Positions 1 through 8,102 are shown, counted from the first letter of the stretch. The stretch: DNA of 8,127 nt from an uncultured Pseudomonadota bacterium (GCA_937996755.1 CALKUS010000092.1:1-8127); one strand, 5' to 3'. A program made the numbers and translations. The notes: a model not told the origin generated them from the letters alone.

Positions 1-1116
1 CTCGATGGCGCAGCCTTCACGTCGGGGACGAGTGTCGTGGCCGAGGGACCGCACGTCCTTTCGGTGCGCGCCACGGACCTGGCAGGCAACGTGACGACCA
101 GATCGCTGAGCTTCACGATCGATCGCACGACGCCGGCGCTGACGTTCGTCGCACCAATCGACGGTTCGAGTACGACGCAAGGATCGATCGACGTCGTGCT
201 CCAGACCGAGGCCATGGCTGCCGTGTCGCTGTCCGTAGGCGCCTGGAGTGGCGGCGCGGTTGCCGATGCAACGGGTCGCGCAACCTTGTCGTCCATTCCG
301 CTCGCCCCGGGCCCGAACAACATCGTCGCAAGTGCGACCGACCGAGCGGGGAACGCCAGTCCGTCTACCGCCATCGGCGTGACGCGCGTCATCGACGTGG
401 CCGCGGCGCTCGCCGGCGACCTGCAGCCGAGCGCGAGTGAGATCGCGCATGGCGATAGCCTTTCGGTGCTGTTCAGCGTGCTCAATCGCTCGGGCGCGCC
501 CCGCACCGCGCAGCAGTTGCGCGTGCGTGCGACCCAGGCCGCCACCGGTACGGTGCTCGGCGTCCAGATCGTGCAGCGGGATTTTGCGATCGGCGAAACG
601 ATCTCGGGCAACCTTCTGTTCGGCACAGACTCGTGGCCGCTCGGCCAGGTCGGCGTTGCCCTCGAGGCATTCGATGGCGGCGACTGGGTGGCGCTGGACG
701 CGGAAGCGATCGCGATCATCGACGCCGCGCCACCGACGCTGCTTCGTTTGTCGCCGGCGAGCGGCAGCTATGTGCGGCCACCCGTGCGGATCGCGGCACG
801 CGCGACCGACGCGCTTTCGCCAGTGCTCGGCGTCGAAGCACGCATCGACGACGGTGCGTGGCTCCCCCTCGACGCCACGAACGACGACGTCTACGAACAG
901 ACCCAGGTCGCGCTTTCGGATGGCGTGCACCGCGTCGCGTTCCGCGCGCGGGACGCTTATTCGAACCTCGCGCAACTGCTTGCCGTCGAGTTCACGGTTG
1001 ACGGGACGATTCCCGTGGTCGATTTCTCGGGCGTGGTCGACGCGGAGATCCGCAACACGCCGGCCACGCCGGTCGTCACCGTCGTCGACGCGAATCCCGG
1101 GTCCCTGGAGATCGCG
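1..1116 (+). repeat. Super-repeat unit 1 (about 372 residues, degenerate)
   Basis: Unit counted from the conserved L[DN]GAAF.SGT segment, which is the first codon of the window. Order: end of module a (1-129), module b Ig-like (130-399), module c CARDB-like with TDSWPLG (400-723), module d Ig-like with SPASGSYV and DDGAWLPL (724 to about 1008), then the start of the next module a. Similarity to the other units is clear at protein level and weak at DNA level, so the units are old. Confidence 0.75.
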
Positions 1117-3357
1117 CTGAACGGTGCAGCGTTCGCCTCGGGCACCGAGGTCGTCGCGGACGGGGACTATGTGCTTGTTGCGAATGCAGTCGATCGCGCC
1201 GGCAACGAATCGAGTCGCGTCCTGTCGTTCACCATCGATCGGACGCCACCCGTCACGACGATCGCGTCGCCTGCGAATGGCGCCGTGCTCGCCGCGCTAC
1301 AGGTCACGGTCAGCGGCACGTCGGAGCCGGCGTCGAGCGTCCAGGTGTCGGCCGGCGGGTTCACGACCGTGGTCGTCGCGGATGCTGCCGGTGCGTTCGC
1401 GGCGCCCGCCGTGCCGCTGGAAGTCGGGTCGAACGCGATCACGGCGCAAGCGACCGATCGCGCCGGCAACGTCGGTGCGGCTGCGAGCGTCACGGTCGAG
1501 CGCCAGCCGAACGCTGGCGTCGCCGTGTCCGCGACGCTTGCTCCAGCGCGGCCGGAGTACGCGATCGGCGACACTGCGCGTGTCGAGTTCGTCGTGACGA
1601 ACACGTCGCAGGGCGCGGCGTCCAACCTGCCGTTGCGGCTGGAGGTGCGCGCAGGGGAGGGCGGCTCGCTGCTGGCGAGCAGCGAGCTCGCGTTCGACGG
1701 CGGTCCCGGCGCGACGCTCGCCGATCGACGCGATTTCCCGACCGACGCGTGGCCGCCGGGTGCTCATCGCGCGACGCTGTCGTCGCGGCTCGTGCTCGCG
1801 AATGGCCGGAACGAGTGGGTGGAGATCGGCGATGCGACGGTGGTAGTCGTCGATCGCACGCTGCCGGACGTCGCAGTGGTCGAGCCCGTGCCGGGTGGCT
1901 ACTTCCAGAACGCCGTCTACGTTTCGGCGACGGCAAGCGATGCGTCGAGCCCGCCCGTCGCCGTCGAGGTGCAACTCGGCGATGCGCCATGGGCGCCACT
2001 GGCGGCAGCCGGAAACGGGTCCTACTCCGCGCGCCTGCGGCCCACCGAGGATGGCGCAGTGCCGTTGCGAGTACGTGCCCGCGACGCTGCCGGCAACGTT
2101 CGCAGCGCCGAACCGGTCATCGTCAACATCGATCGGATCGAGTCCGTGATTCTCGTCGATGGCCTGCCGCCGGATGGACTTTCGAACTCGACGATAACGC
2201 CGGTGATTCGCGTCACGGATGCATCGCCAGTAGGGATGATCGCGAGGCTGAACGGGGCGGCGTTCACGTCCGGCACCCCGATCACGGTCGACGGCCGCTA
2301 CACGCTGGAGGTGACGGCGCGCGATTCAGCCGGCAATACGGCTTCGGCGTCCTACACATTCGCGATCGACACCACGCCGCCGGTCACGACCATTGCGTAC
2401 CCGTCGAACGGTGCGCTCGTCGACGCGTCGACTTCGCTGCTCGTCCTGCACAGCGAGCCGGGCGCGACGATCCACGTCACGAGAGACAGCTTCGCCGACG
2501 ACATCGTTGCCGACGCGCTCGGCGACGCGCATGTCGAGGCCTTGCCGCTGCGCGTAGGCACGAACGTGATCGTCGCGACGGCGCGCGATCTCGCCGGTAA
2601 CACGGGCGCACCCGTGCAAGTCACTGTCGTGCGTCGGGCGGAGTCGCTCGCGGCGTTGACGGGCAGCGTCGCGGCGAATGCCCTCACGATCCGCCGCCCG
2701 GCGCAATTGATCGCGACCGTGCTTCTGCAAAACGGTGGGCGGCGCGCCCTGGATGGATTGTCGGTCGAACTGTCGGTGGTGCAGATGCCATCGGGCCAGG
2801 TGCTTGCGCGACGCACCCGCGCGCTCGATCTCGCCGCGGGCGCGGATAGCGGCTACGTGGAGACCTTCGAGACCGACGCCTGGCCGGCGGGAACGCTGGC
2901 GCTGCGGCTGTCCGCCGCCGTACCGCCCGCGCAGCCGCAACTGCTCGGTGAGCGCACCGTCGAGCTTCGCGACGCGCAGGCGCTCGCGCTCACGGTGCTG
3001 CAGCCGGCGAACGGAAGCACCGTCAATGCGGCGCGAGTCGTGGTGGTTGCATCCACGGTGGTCGGCGCCACCGTCGAGCTGCGTCGCGGCGATCGCGCGT
3101 GGAGCGCCGTTGCTGACGCGGCGGGAATCGCACGAATCGTCGATGTCGAGCTCGGGCTCGGCGAGAACGTGCTCTCGCTCGAGGCGCGAAACGCAGCAGG
3201 CGACCGTAGTCCCGCCGTGACGTGGCGGCTCATCCGCGTGGGCGCGGCACCGCCGGTTGCGATACCGGGCTTTGCGCCGCTGGGCATGCTGGTGCTGGTC
3301 ATCGGGTTGCTCGCGACTGGCGCCGCGCGACGTCGCCGGGAGGCGAGAGATGATTAG
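1..3357 (+). CDS. Giant secreted Ig/CARDB-repeat surface protein, 5' partial (C-terminal 1,118 residues)
   Basis: Probably a surface-exposed adhesive or structural repeat protein; no enzymatic domain is visible. The frame is open from base 1 and starts mid-domain (LDGAAFTSGT), so the start codon lies upstream; the GTG at 37 is internal. Ig-like modules carry motifs such as FTIDRTPPVTTIASPANGA, ATDRAGN and RARDAAGN, typical of bacterial Ig-like (HYR/Big-type) folds. They alternate with CARDB-like modules (about 400-723, 1510-1857, 2638-2976) marked by a [TS]D[AS]WP.G motif. The modules form a super-repeat in the order a-b-c-d. The protein ends with a b-type module, then IPGFAP, a hydrophobic stretch and RRRR, which resembles exosortase-type C-terminal tails. 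It overlaps the next gene by 8 bases, suggesting one operon. Family and fold are recognised by motif; ligand and role are unknown. Confidence 0.9.
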   Translation, partial: LDGAAFTSGTSVVAEGPHVLSVRATDLAGNVTTRSLSFTIDRTTPALTFVAPIDGSSTTQGSIDVVLQTEAMAAVSLSVGAWSGGAVADATGRATLSSIPLAPGPNNIVASATDRAGNASPSTAIGVTRVIDVAAALAGDLQPSASEIAHGDSLSVLFSVLNRSGAPRTAQQLRVRATQAATGTVLGVQIVQRDFAIGETISGNLLFGTDSWPLGQVGVALEAFDGGDWVALDAEAIAIIDAAPPTLLRLSPASGSYVRPPVRIAARATDALSPVLGVEARIDDGAWLPLDATNDDVYEQTQVALSDGVHRVAFRARDAYSNLAQLLAVEFTVDGTIPVVDFSGVVDAEIRNTPATPVVTVVDANPGSLEIALNGAAFASGTEVVADGDYVLVANAVDRAGNESSRVLSFTIDRTPPVTTIASPANGAVLAALQVTVSGTSEPASSVQVSAGGFTTVVVADAAGAFAAPAVPLEVGSNAITAQATDRAGNVGAAASVTVERQPNAGVAVSATLAPARPEYAIGDTARVEFVVTNTSQGAASNLPLRLEVRAGEGGSLLASSELAFDGGPGATLADRRDFPTDAWPPGAHRATLSSRLVLANGRNEWVEIGDATVVVVDRTLPDVAVVEPVPGGYFQNAVYVSATASDASSPPVAVEVQLGDAPWAPLAAAGNGSYSARLRPTEDGAVPLRVRARDAAGNVRSAEPVIVNIDRIESVILVDGLPPDGLSNSTITPVIRVTDASPVGMIARLNGAAFTSGTPITVDGRYTLEVTARDSAGNTASASYTFAIDTTPPVTTIAYPSNGALVDASTSLLVLHSEPGATIHVTRDSFADDIVADALGDAHVEALPLRVGTNVIVATARDLAGNTGAPVQVTVVRRAESLAALTGSVAANALTIRRPAQLIATVLLQNGGRRALDGLSVELSVVQMPSGQVLARRTRALDLAAGADSGYVETFETDAWPAGTLALRLSAAVPPAQPQLLGERTVELRDAQALALTVLQPANGSTVNAARVVVVASTVVGATVELRRGDRAWSAVADAAGIARIVDVELGLGENVLSLEARNAAGDRSPAVTWRLIRVGAAPPVAIPGFAPLGMLVLVIGLLATGAARRRREARDD
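1117..2247 (+). repeat. Super-repeat unit 2 (about 377 residues, degenerate)
   Basis: Starts at LNGAAFASGT. Rest of module a to about 1242 (ending FTIDRTPP), module b with VTTIASPANGA and ATDRAGN (1243-1509), module c with TDAWPPG (1510-1857), module d with EPVPGGYF and GDAPWAPL (1858 to about 2136), then the start of the next module a (VTDASPVGMIAR). This is the only unit complete from anchor to anchor besides unit 1. Confidence 0.75.
2248..3237 (+). repeat. Super-repeat unit 3, terminal variant lacking module d
   Basis: Starts at LNGAAFTSGT. Module a ends with FAIDTTPP (to about 2373), module b has VTTIAYPSNGA and ARDLAGN (2374-2637), and module c has TDAWPAG (2638-2976). The d position is taken by a second b-like module (2980-3237; LTVLQPANGSTV, ARNAAGDRS). 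The change of module type before the sorting tail marks the end of the repeat array. Confidence 0.7.
3256..3357 (+). other. C-terminal sorting-type tail (IPGFAP, hydrophobic helix, RRRR)
   Basis: The last 33 residues read VAIPGFAPLGMLVLVIGLL, then ATGAARRRREARDD. A proline-containing motif (IPGFAP, 3262-3279) is followed by about 15 hydrophobic residues and an RRRR cluster (3328-3339). This tripartite layout is that of PEP-CTERM and IPTL-CTERM signals, which direct exported proteins to an exosortase-like transpeptidase. IPGFAP is not the classical VPEP or IPTL form, so it is either a variant class or a plain C-terminal membrane anchor. No sortase gene is in the window. Confidence 0.6.
3338..3343 (+). 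promoter_or_regulatory. Ribosome binding site for the transglutaminase-like gene
   Basis: GGGAGG lies six bases before the ATG at 3350, inside the last codons of the upstream gene. It fixes the start choice. With the ATGATTAG stop/start overlap it implies translational coupling, and no separate promoter is possible in this gap-free junction. Confidence 0.75.
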
Positions 3358-6300
3358 ACGTTCGACTTTCGCCCTCGTCGCCGGAATGCTCGCGTCCGCG
3401 CTCGCAGCGGCCGGCACGCCGGCAGGCGATGCTGCGCGCTCGCGCGTGCTCGCGACACTCGTGGCGGGCAGGGACGCCAGTGCGCTCGTCGCGGAGGACC
3501 GCGTCGCAGTTCCGGGGCACGCCAGGTCCGGCGCTGTGCCAGCCGCGCCCGGCGCGGGCGGCCAGTTCGCGACCGCTCTGCGGAACGCACTCGACCTCAT
3601 CGATGCGCGCGTGAATGGGGATGCCTTTTCGCTCGAGGCGCTCGACCGCGCGCTCGAAGCGGTGGAGGCGACACGACTGTTGCTCGAGACCCGGTCGACC
3701 GAACGCGCCGCAGGTCACGACCTGCGACTGCAAGAGGAGTCGTCGCGTTCGCTCGCCACAACGCGAACAGTCGCGCTCGAGACCGCCGCGACCGATGCAG
3801 TGCAAGCGGTGCGCGACATTCGTGACGCGATCGCGTCCAATGGCCGCGTACCAGGCGACCTCGACGACCGCATCGCGACACTCCGTGCGAGGCTCGCTTC
3901 GGATCGACCTGCGACGCGCGCGCTCGGCAACGCACTTCCGCAGCACCGCCCCCGCCTGGCGCCGCGTGCACCGGAGCTGACTCCCGTCGTCGTGCCTGGC
4001 CACGCCGCGGCGCTGGGCGCGAATGCCGAGGACCTGACCGCGAATGCCGATGGTCCACTGGCACCTGCGGTCGCAGAGAAGGCGCGCAGCCTCGGCTACG
4101 ACTATGTACGTATCTTCGACTTCGTGCGGAGCGAAGTCGCGACCGAGTGGTATGCCGGCGCGCAGAAGGGCGCGGCAGGCACGCTCGCGACCATGGCGGG
4201 CAACGACGTCGACCAGGCGAGCCTGCTGATCGCCCTGTTGCGCGCGAGCGGCGCGCCGGCGCGGTACGTGCGCGCGGTGCTGGAAGTCCCGAGCGCCGAG
4301 CTCGGCCAGATGCTCGCGGTTCCCGCGGATCGAGTGGGCCAGGCGTTGTCGGCTGCCGGCATCGCCAATGAACCCGTCGTATCCGGCGGTGCGTTGAGCG
4401 CATTCCGCATCGAACACGTCTACGTCGATGCCTTCGTGCCGTACGCGAATTACCGCGGCGCGAGCGTCGACCGCAGCGGCAAGCTCTGGATCCCGCTGGC
4501 GCCCGCGCTGAAACGCAGTGCGCACGTCGCCGCGCGTGACGCCGTGCAGCGCTCCGGCATCGTGGTCGCGGATTGGGTCGACGCCTGGCTGCGTGGGCCG
4601 CAGTCGCAACTACCCCTCGTCGCACTGCGTGACCAGGTGTCTTCGTGGTTGTTCGCGCAAAGCCCACCAGAGGCCTACGACGCCCAGCTCGCGCGCGTCA
4701 CGGTGGACGAGCCGCCGCTCGGCCAGCTACCGGCAGGTCTTCCTTATCCTTCCGTCGCCGTGACGGGCGAATGGCCCACTTTGCCGGCGGCGCTGCGGCA
4801 GCGGGCGCGCATCGAGCTGCGCAGCGCCGAAGGCGTGGCGCAGCTCGCCTGGACCGCAGAAGTGGCGAGCGTCGCGGGGAAGCGCATCACTGTGGCGTGG
4901 ATTCCCGCGACCGCAGACGACCAGGCGATCGTCGATCTGTATGGCGGGCTGTCGCTCACGCCGCCGTCGCTCATCTCGCTGCGCGCGCAGCTCGTCGTCG
5001 CAGGCTCGCCCGTTGCCACCGCAACGCAGACGATCGCGCCTGCCGACGCCGCTACGCTGTCGGTGCGCTTCGACGCGCCGAGTGGCGAGGCCGGGTTCGA
5101 GCAGTCGATCGTGGCCGGTGCGTACGTCGCGATCGCGATGGACGTGGCTGCATTGCGCCCCGCGCCTGACCCGGCGAACGGCGCGACGAACGGCGACGTC
5201 GAGAACGATGCTGCTCGCCTGCTTGCACATTTCGGAGCGCGCTACCTCGGCGACTGGCTGGCCGCCGACGACGAGCTGGCGCGACTATTCGGCGTACGCG
5301 TGGTGCGGCCGTTTCCCAGCGCCGTGCTCGTCATGAACGAGTACCGCATCGAACGCGCGCTCGGATTCGTCGATTCGATGACCTGGAGCGGTGTCGGCCT
5401 CGATGCCGCATTCAAGCCGGTCGAGCCGATCGTCGCGAGCGCGACGGCGACGGCCGCCGCCGACTGGCTTGCGGTCTCCAGCCTGCACGCGAGTGCGCTC
5501 GAGCATGCGCAGTTCGAAGCTCAATGGCGCGTCGACAGCGTGTCGGCAGACCGGCTCTTCTCGCTAGCGACAGCGGCAGGAATTCCCGTCGTACGCCTGT
5601 TGCCCAGCGACAACGCGAGCGCGCTGACGCAGCATCCGGTTGCAGTTCGCGACGCGATCGCTGCGTGGCTGCGGTCAGGCTACTCCGTCGACGTTCCGGA
5701 GACTCCCGTTACCTTCGCTGCTTGGCGAGGCTCGGCATGGCGCGCCTTCGATCGCACGATCGGCGAAAGTGGCTACTTCATCTCCGGTGGTCTCGCAGGC
5801 GGCATGACCGCCGTTCCGCGTGGGCTCTGGTACTACCAGGATCTCGTCGCCGCACTTGCGAACCCGGACGCGCTGCCTCCGAACACCGACCCGCTTTCTG
5901 GCGCGATCGTTTTCCTAGATCGACAGTCACAAGACCAGCGGGGAACGGTAGGCACGGAGCTACCTTTGCCCTTGATCGCCCGCGTGCGGGACCGAACAGG
6001 GCGACCCGTCGTTGGAGCATCGGTTCGATTCGTCGCCGGCGCGGGTGGAGGGCGATTGATGGACGCCGCCGGAACGCCACAGGCGGAAGTGAGCGTGATC
6101 ACGGACGGCACCGGTTCAGCGTTCGCTTCGATGCTGCTGCCCGAGCACATCGAGCGTGGCATCAACGTCCTGCCCGCCGATGGTCAGTTTGCGCAAACGG
6201 TCGGTGTTGCATGGGTCGACGTAATCGCGGTCGGGGAGGACGGAGAAATTTCGTCGGGCAGTCCATACCGTGCGTTTGCCTGGCCGGGGCCCGTTGCCGA

Positions 6301-7186
6301 GGTCGAGGTGCTCGGCTACAACGTGCTTCTCGACCTTTGGCCGAGCACGTCATATATCCCGATGCGGGTCATGGCGCGCGATCGCTTCGAGAACTCGGTC
6401 GCCAATGCGTCCGTTCAACTTTCAGGCACGTCCGAGTCGATTTTCGATGAAGGCGAATTGGAGAGTTGCGAGCCCGCGTTGACCGCGTTAGCTACCGGTC
6501 CGCGGTTCTTCGAGCCGGGTGCGTGCCCGTCAGAGACCACGCCGAACCCCAACGGCGGATGCGAACGCAACAACCTTGCACTTACGACGCGCGCGTCGGG
6601 TGCGGAATTCTTCCTGGCCGCTCCCGACATCTGGGAGCACGCGTTCAAAGTCCTCGCGAACGTCGGGAGCGTCGAAGGCTTCACTCGCGGCTCGACGAGG
6701 TCTTACCCGGGGTCTGTGATCTGTGCGAGCTTCCAGACCGGGCTCTCCGTGTTGGCGGTCGAGTTTGGATACGTCGGCTACTTCGGTTCGTCCACGATCG
6801 GCCTCGCACCGGGCCTGGAAGCGACGCGACCCAACACACCGTCACCCACTCGCAACCACATCGGAGTCTGGTACTCGCGCCCGACTACCGGCGATCCGCG
6901 TGTGCGATGGCAGCCTGCACCAGCGGGATCCTTTGCGCTCGAAACGGAGTTGACGAACGGCGAAGCGACGGACGCATGGTGGCCGTCGGACGGGATTATC
7001 GAATACTCCGTGGTCGGTGGCGCACAGCCTGGATTCATCGAGGGCACCTGGCGCCTCATGGGAGGATTGGAACCGGGCCAGCAGACCCCGGTTGGTCCTT
7101 TCTCGCATCACAGGATCGCGGTCATCGATCTAAAGCCACCCGTTGTCGAGCCCCAATCACTGACAGTCGACGCGTATGGCAGCGTG
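3350..7186 (+). CDS. Exported transglutaminase-like protein with Big_1/invasin-like Ig domains, 3' truncated
   Basis: ATG at 3350 has a good RBS. Residues 1-22 (MIRRSTFALVAG..., ending ALAAAG) form a signal peptide. Residues about 75-185 are Ala/Arg/Glu/Leu-rich and helical. Residues about 245-390 match the transglutaminase-like fold: GNDVDQASLLIALLRASG, APARYVRAV, EHVYVDAFVPYANYRG, LWIPLAPALK. The usual Cys is Asp286 and the usual late Asp is Ala384; His356 remains, so the domain is probably not a classical thiol enzyme. Residues about 430-820 look like the conserved region after this fold in RHS-associated transglutaminase-like proteins (LPAGLPYPS, GKRITVAWIPAT, YFISGGLAGG). A Big_1-like domain follows at about 870-960, then two further Ig-like stretches to about 1265. 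Homologues as I recall them may continue into an RHS part. Here the gene is cut near 7186 by a chimeric junction, although the frame stays open to 8127. Confidence 0.8.
4082..4519 (+). other. Transglutaminase-like domain with substituted catalytic positions
   Basis: Covers residues 245-390 of the gene starting at 3350. Aligned by eye, G-N-D-V-D-Q-A-S-L-L-I-A-L-L-R-A matches the G-D-C-x-D-x-A-x-L-L-x-A-L-L-R-A pattern of transglutaminase-like proteases, which puts Asp286 at the Cys position. His356 (IEHVYVDAF) matches the catalytic His. Ala384 in WIPLAPALK sits where W.PLDP normally gives Asp. I assigned these positions from memory of the family, not from a computed alignment. Confidence 0.65.
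5954..6237 (+). other. Big_1/invasin-like Ig domain
   Basis: Residues about 869-962 of the transglutaminase-like protein. The signature is VRDRTGRPVVGASVRFVAG, then GGGRLM, then VSVITDGTGSAFASMLL. This is the x-D-x-x-G-x-P-V-x-G-A-x-V-x-F ... T-D-G-x-G-x-A pattern of the intimin/invasin-type bacterial Ig domain, a rigid spacer in surface proteins. A weaker second copy follows (MRVMARDRFENSVANASVQL, 6361-6420). Confidence 0.65.
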
Positions 7187-7189
7187 AAA
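7142..7189. other. Probable chimeric junction 1 (surface protein to sigma-54 activator fragment)
   Basis: Before about 7142 the protein is Ig-like with mixed third codon bases (VIDLKPPVV). From about 7190 it is an NtrC-type AAA+ segment with nearly all third positions G or C (19 of 20 codons starting at 7202). The segment between, VEPQSLTVDAYGSVK, cannot be assigned to either side, so the break is placed somewhere within it. Confidence 0.65.
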
Positions 7190-7270
7190 CAGCCGATGCG
7201 CGCCGTGCTCGACATGATCACCCGCGTCGCCGCCTCCGAAGTCTCGGTGCTCCTGCGCGGCGAGAGCGGC
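7190..7270 (+). pseudogene. Fragment of a sigma-54-dependent (NtrC-family) transcriptional activator
   Basis: About 27 codons in the frame of the gene starting at 3350 read PMRAVLDMITRVA, then two residues, then VSVLLRGESG after a short gap. This is the start of the sigma-54 activator AAA+ domain: the S-x-x-M-R-x-V helix followed by the strand leading to Walker A (GESGTGKE). The match stops after GESG; the next residues are AQGLAW instead of TGKELVA. With no Walker A lysine, no Walker B, no GAFTGA loop and no start or stop, it cannot be a working gene. The family match is clear by eye despite its length. Its placement between two unrelated proteins points to an artificial join. Confidence 0.75.
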
Positions 7271-7276
7271 GCGCAG
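7259..7276. other. Probable chimeric junction 2 (sigma-54 activator to ABC permease)
   Basis: The family match changes within GGCGAGAGCGGC (codons for GESG) and the following GCGCAG. To the left is the NtrC-type P-loop strand. To the right the sequence soon becomes the periplasmic domain of an FtsX-type permease (FLTEAGAMVMTAGTAQRLGV). The reading frame is kept. Confidence 0.6.
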
Positions 7277-8102
7277 GGTTTGGCGTGGACGAAATTCCTG
7301 ACCGAGGCGGGCGCCATGGTCATGACCGCGGGCACCGCGCAACGCCTGGGCGTGGCCGTCAATGGCAGCCTGCTCGCGCGCCACGCACAAGACCAGCATG
7401 CGCTGCGCCTGCTCGCGAGCGTCGCGGCCACTGACGAGTCAGGCGCGACGCTTGCCGATGACGTGGCCTTGCTCGACATCGCCAGCGCCCAGGAATATCT
7501 GCACAAAGAGGGGCGCGTGACGCGCATCGAACTCGATGCCGGCAACGACAGCGACGCCGCCACGACACTGGCCGCGCTCGCCGCGGCCCTGCCCGCACAG
7601 GTACAGATCATCGACGCCGGCCGCCAGGCGCGCGGTGCGCGCAATCTCACCGACGCCTTCTACACCAACCTCGACGCCCTGAGTCTGCTGGCGCTGCTGG
7701 TCGGCGGTTTCATGATTTACAACACCATGGCTTTCCTGGTCATGCAGCGACAGTCGCTGTTCGCGCGTCTGCGCGCGCTCGGTGTGACGCGCGGTGCGCT
7801 GGCGCGTTTGATCGTGGCCGAGGGCTTGGCTCTCGGCCTCGCCGGCGGTGTGCTCGGTTGTGGCCTTGGCTATGGGCTGGCGCGCGCGCTCATGGCGCCG
7901 GTCGGCCAGACGCTGCGCGATCATTACTTCGCCACGGGTGGCGGGCAGCTGACGTTCGAACCGCTGCTGGCCCTGCTCGGCGTGGCGTTGGCGGCCGTCA
8001 CCACCTTGCTCGCGGCGGCCTTGCCGGCGTGGTCGGCCCTGCGCGCCGACCCAGCCCACGCCGCGCGTTATTCCGTCAGCGCCGACAGCGCCGCGCGTGG
8101 TC
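7271..8102 (+). CDS. ABC transporter permease of the FtsX/MacB superfamily, internal fragment
   Basis: The frame encodes about 277 residues of an inner-membrane permease, lacking both its start and its end. The first part is periplasmic-domain-like: MTAGTAQRLGVAVNGSLL resembles the A..A..LG...G..L element of MacB_PCD-type domains. Three hydrophobic segments follow: about 7679-7741 (LSLLALLVGGFMIYNTMAFL), about 7799-7894 (LIVAEGLALGLAGGVLGCGL) and about 7955-8041 (ending LPAW). The cytoplasmic loop QRQSLFARLRALGVTRGALA is the classic FtsX-family element (R..E/L.ALGA.R) after TM2. Such permeases usually work with a LolD/MacB-type ATPase to move lipids, lipoproteins or peptides; which substrate applies here cannot be told. 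TM1 and, if it is the two-FtsX type, the C-terminal half are missing. Confidence 0.8.

Noticed and set aside
37..39. GTG as the start codon of the repeat protein
   Set aside because: The frame is open to base 1 and the 12 codons before it (LDGAAFTSGT...) match the same segment of units 2 and 3, so the GTG is internal.
118..1243. Recurrent ATCGATCG/GATCG words as possible binding or methylation sites
   Set aside because: Many encode the repeated I-D-R of the Ig modules (FTIDRT) or common Ile/Asp codons, so they follow from the protein repeats and codon choice.
3338..3360. A promoter or terminator between the two genes
   Set aside because: The genes overlap by 8 bases, with no intergenic DNA and no stem-loop followed by a T run.
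2326..4609. Long reading frames on the - strand (2326-3600 and 3299-4609)
   Set aside because: They are antisense to two well-supported genes, are Arg/Ala/His-rich without recognisable domains, and arise from GC-rich codon structure.
7190..7270. A functional AAA+ ATPase domain
   Set aside because: Only the segment up to GESG of Walker A is present; the Lys, Walker B and sigma-54 contact loop are absent.
5524..7434. Alternative + strand frames at 5524-6450 and 6466-7434
   Set aside because: Arg-rich, low-complexity translations that overlap recognisable protein in the frame of the gene starting at 3350.
7439..8059. A - strand gene at 7439-8059
   Set aside because: The translation is Gln/Arg/Glu-rich and is the antisense of clear permease transmembrane segments.
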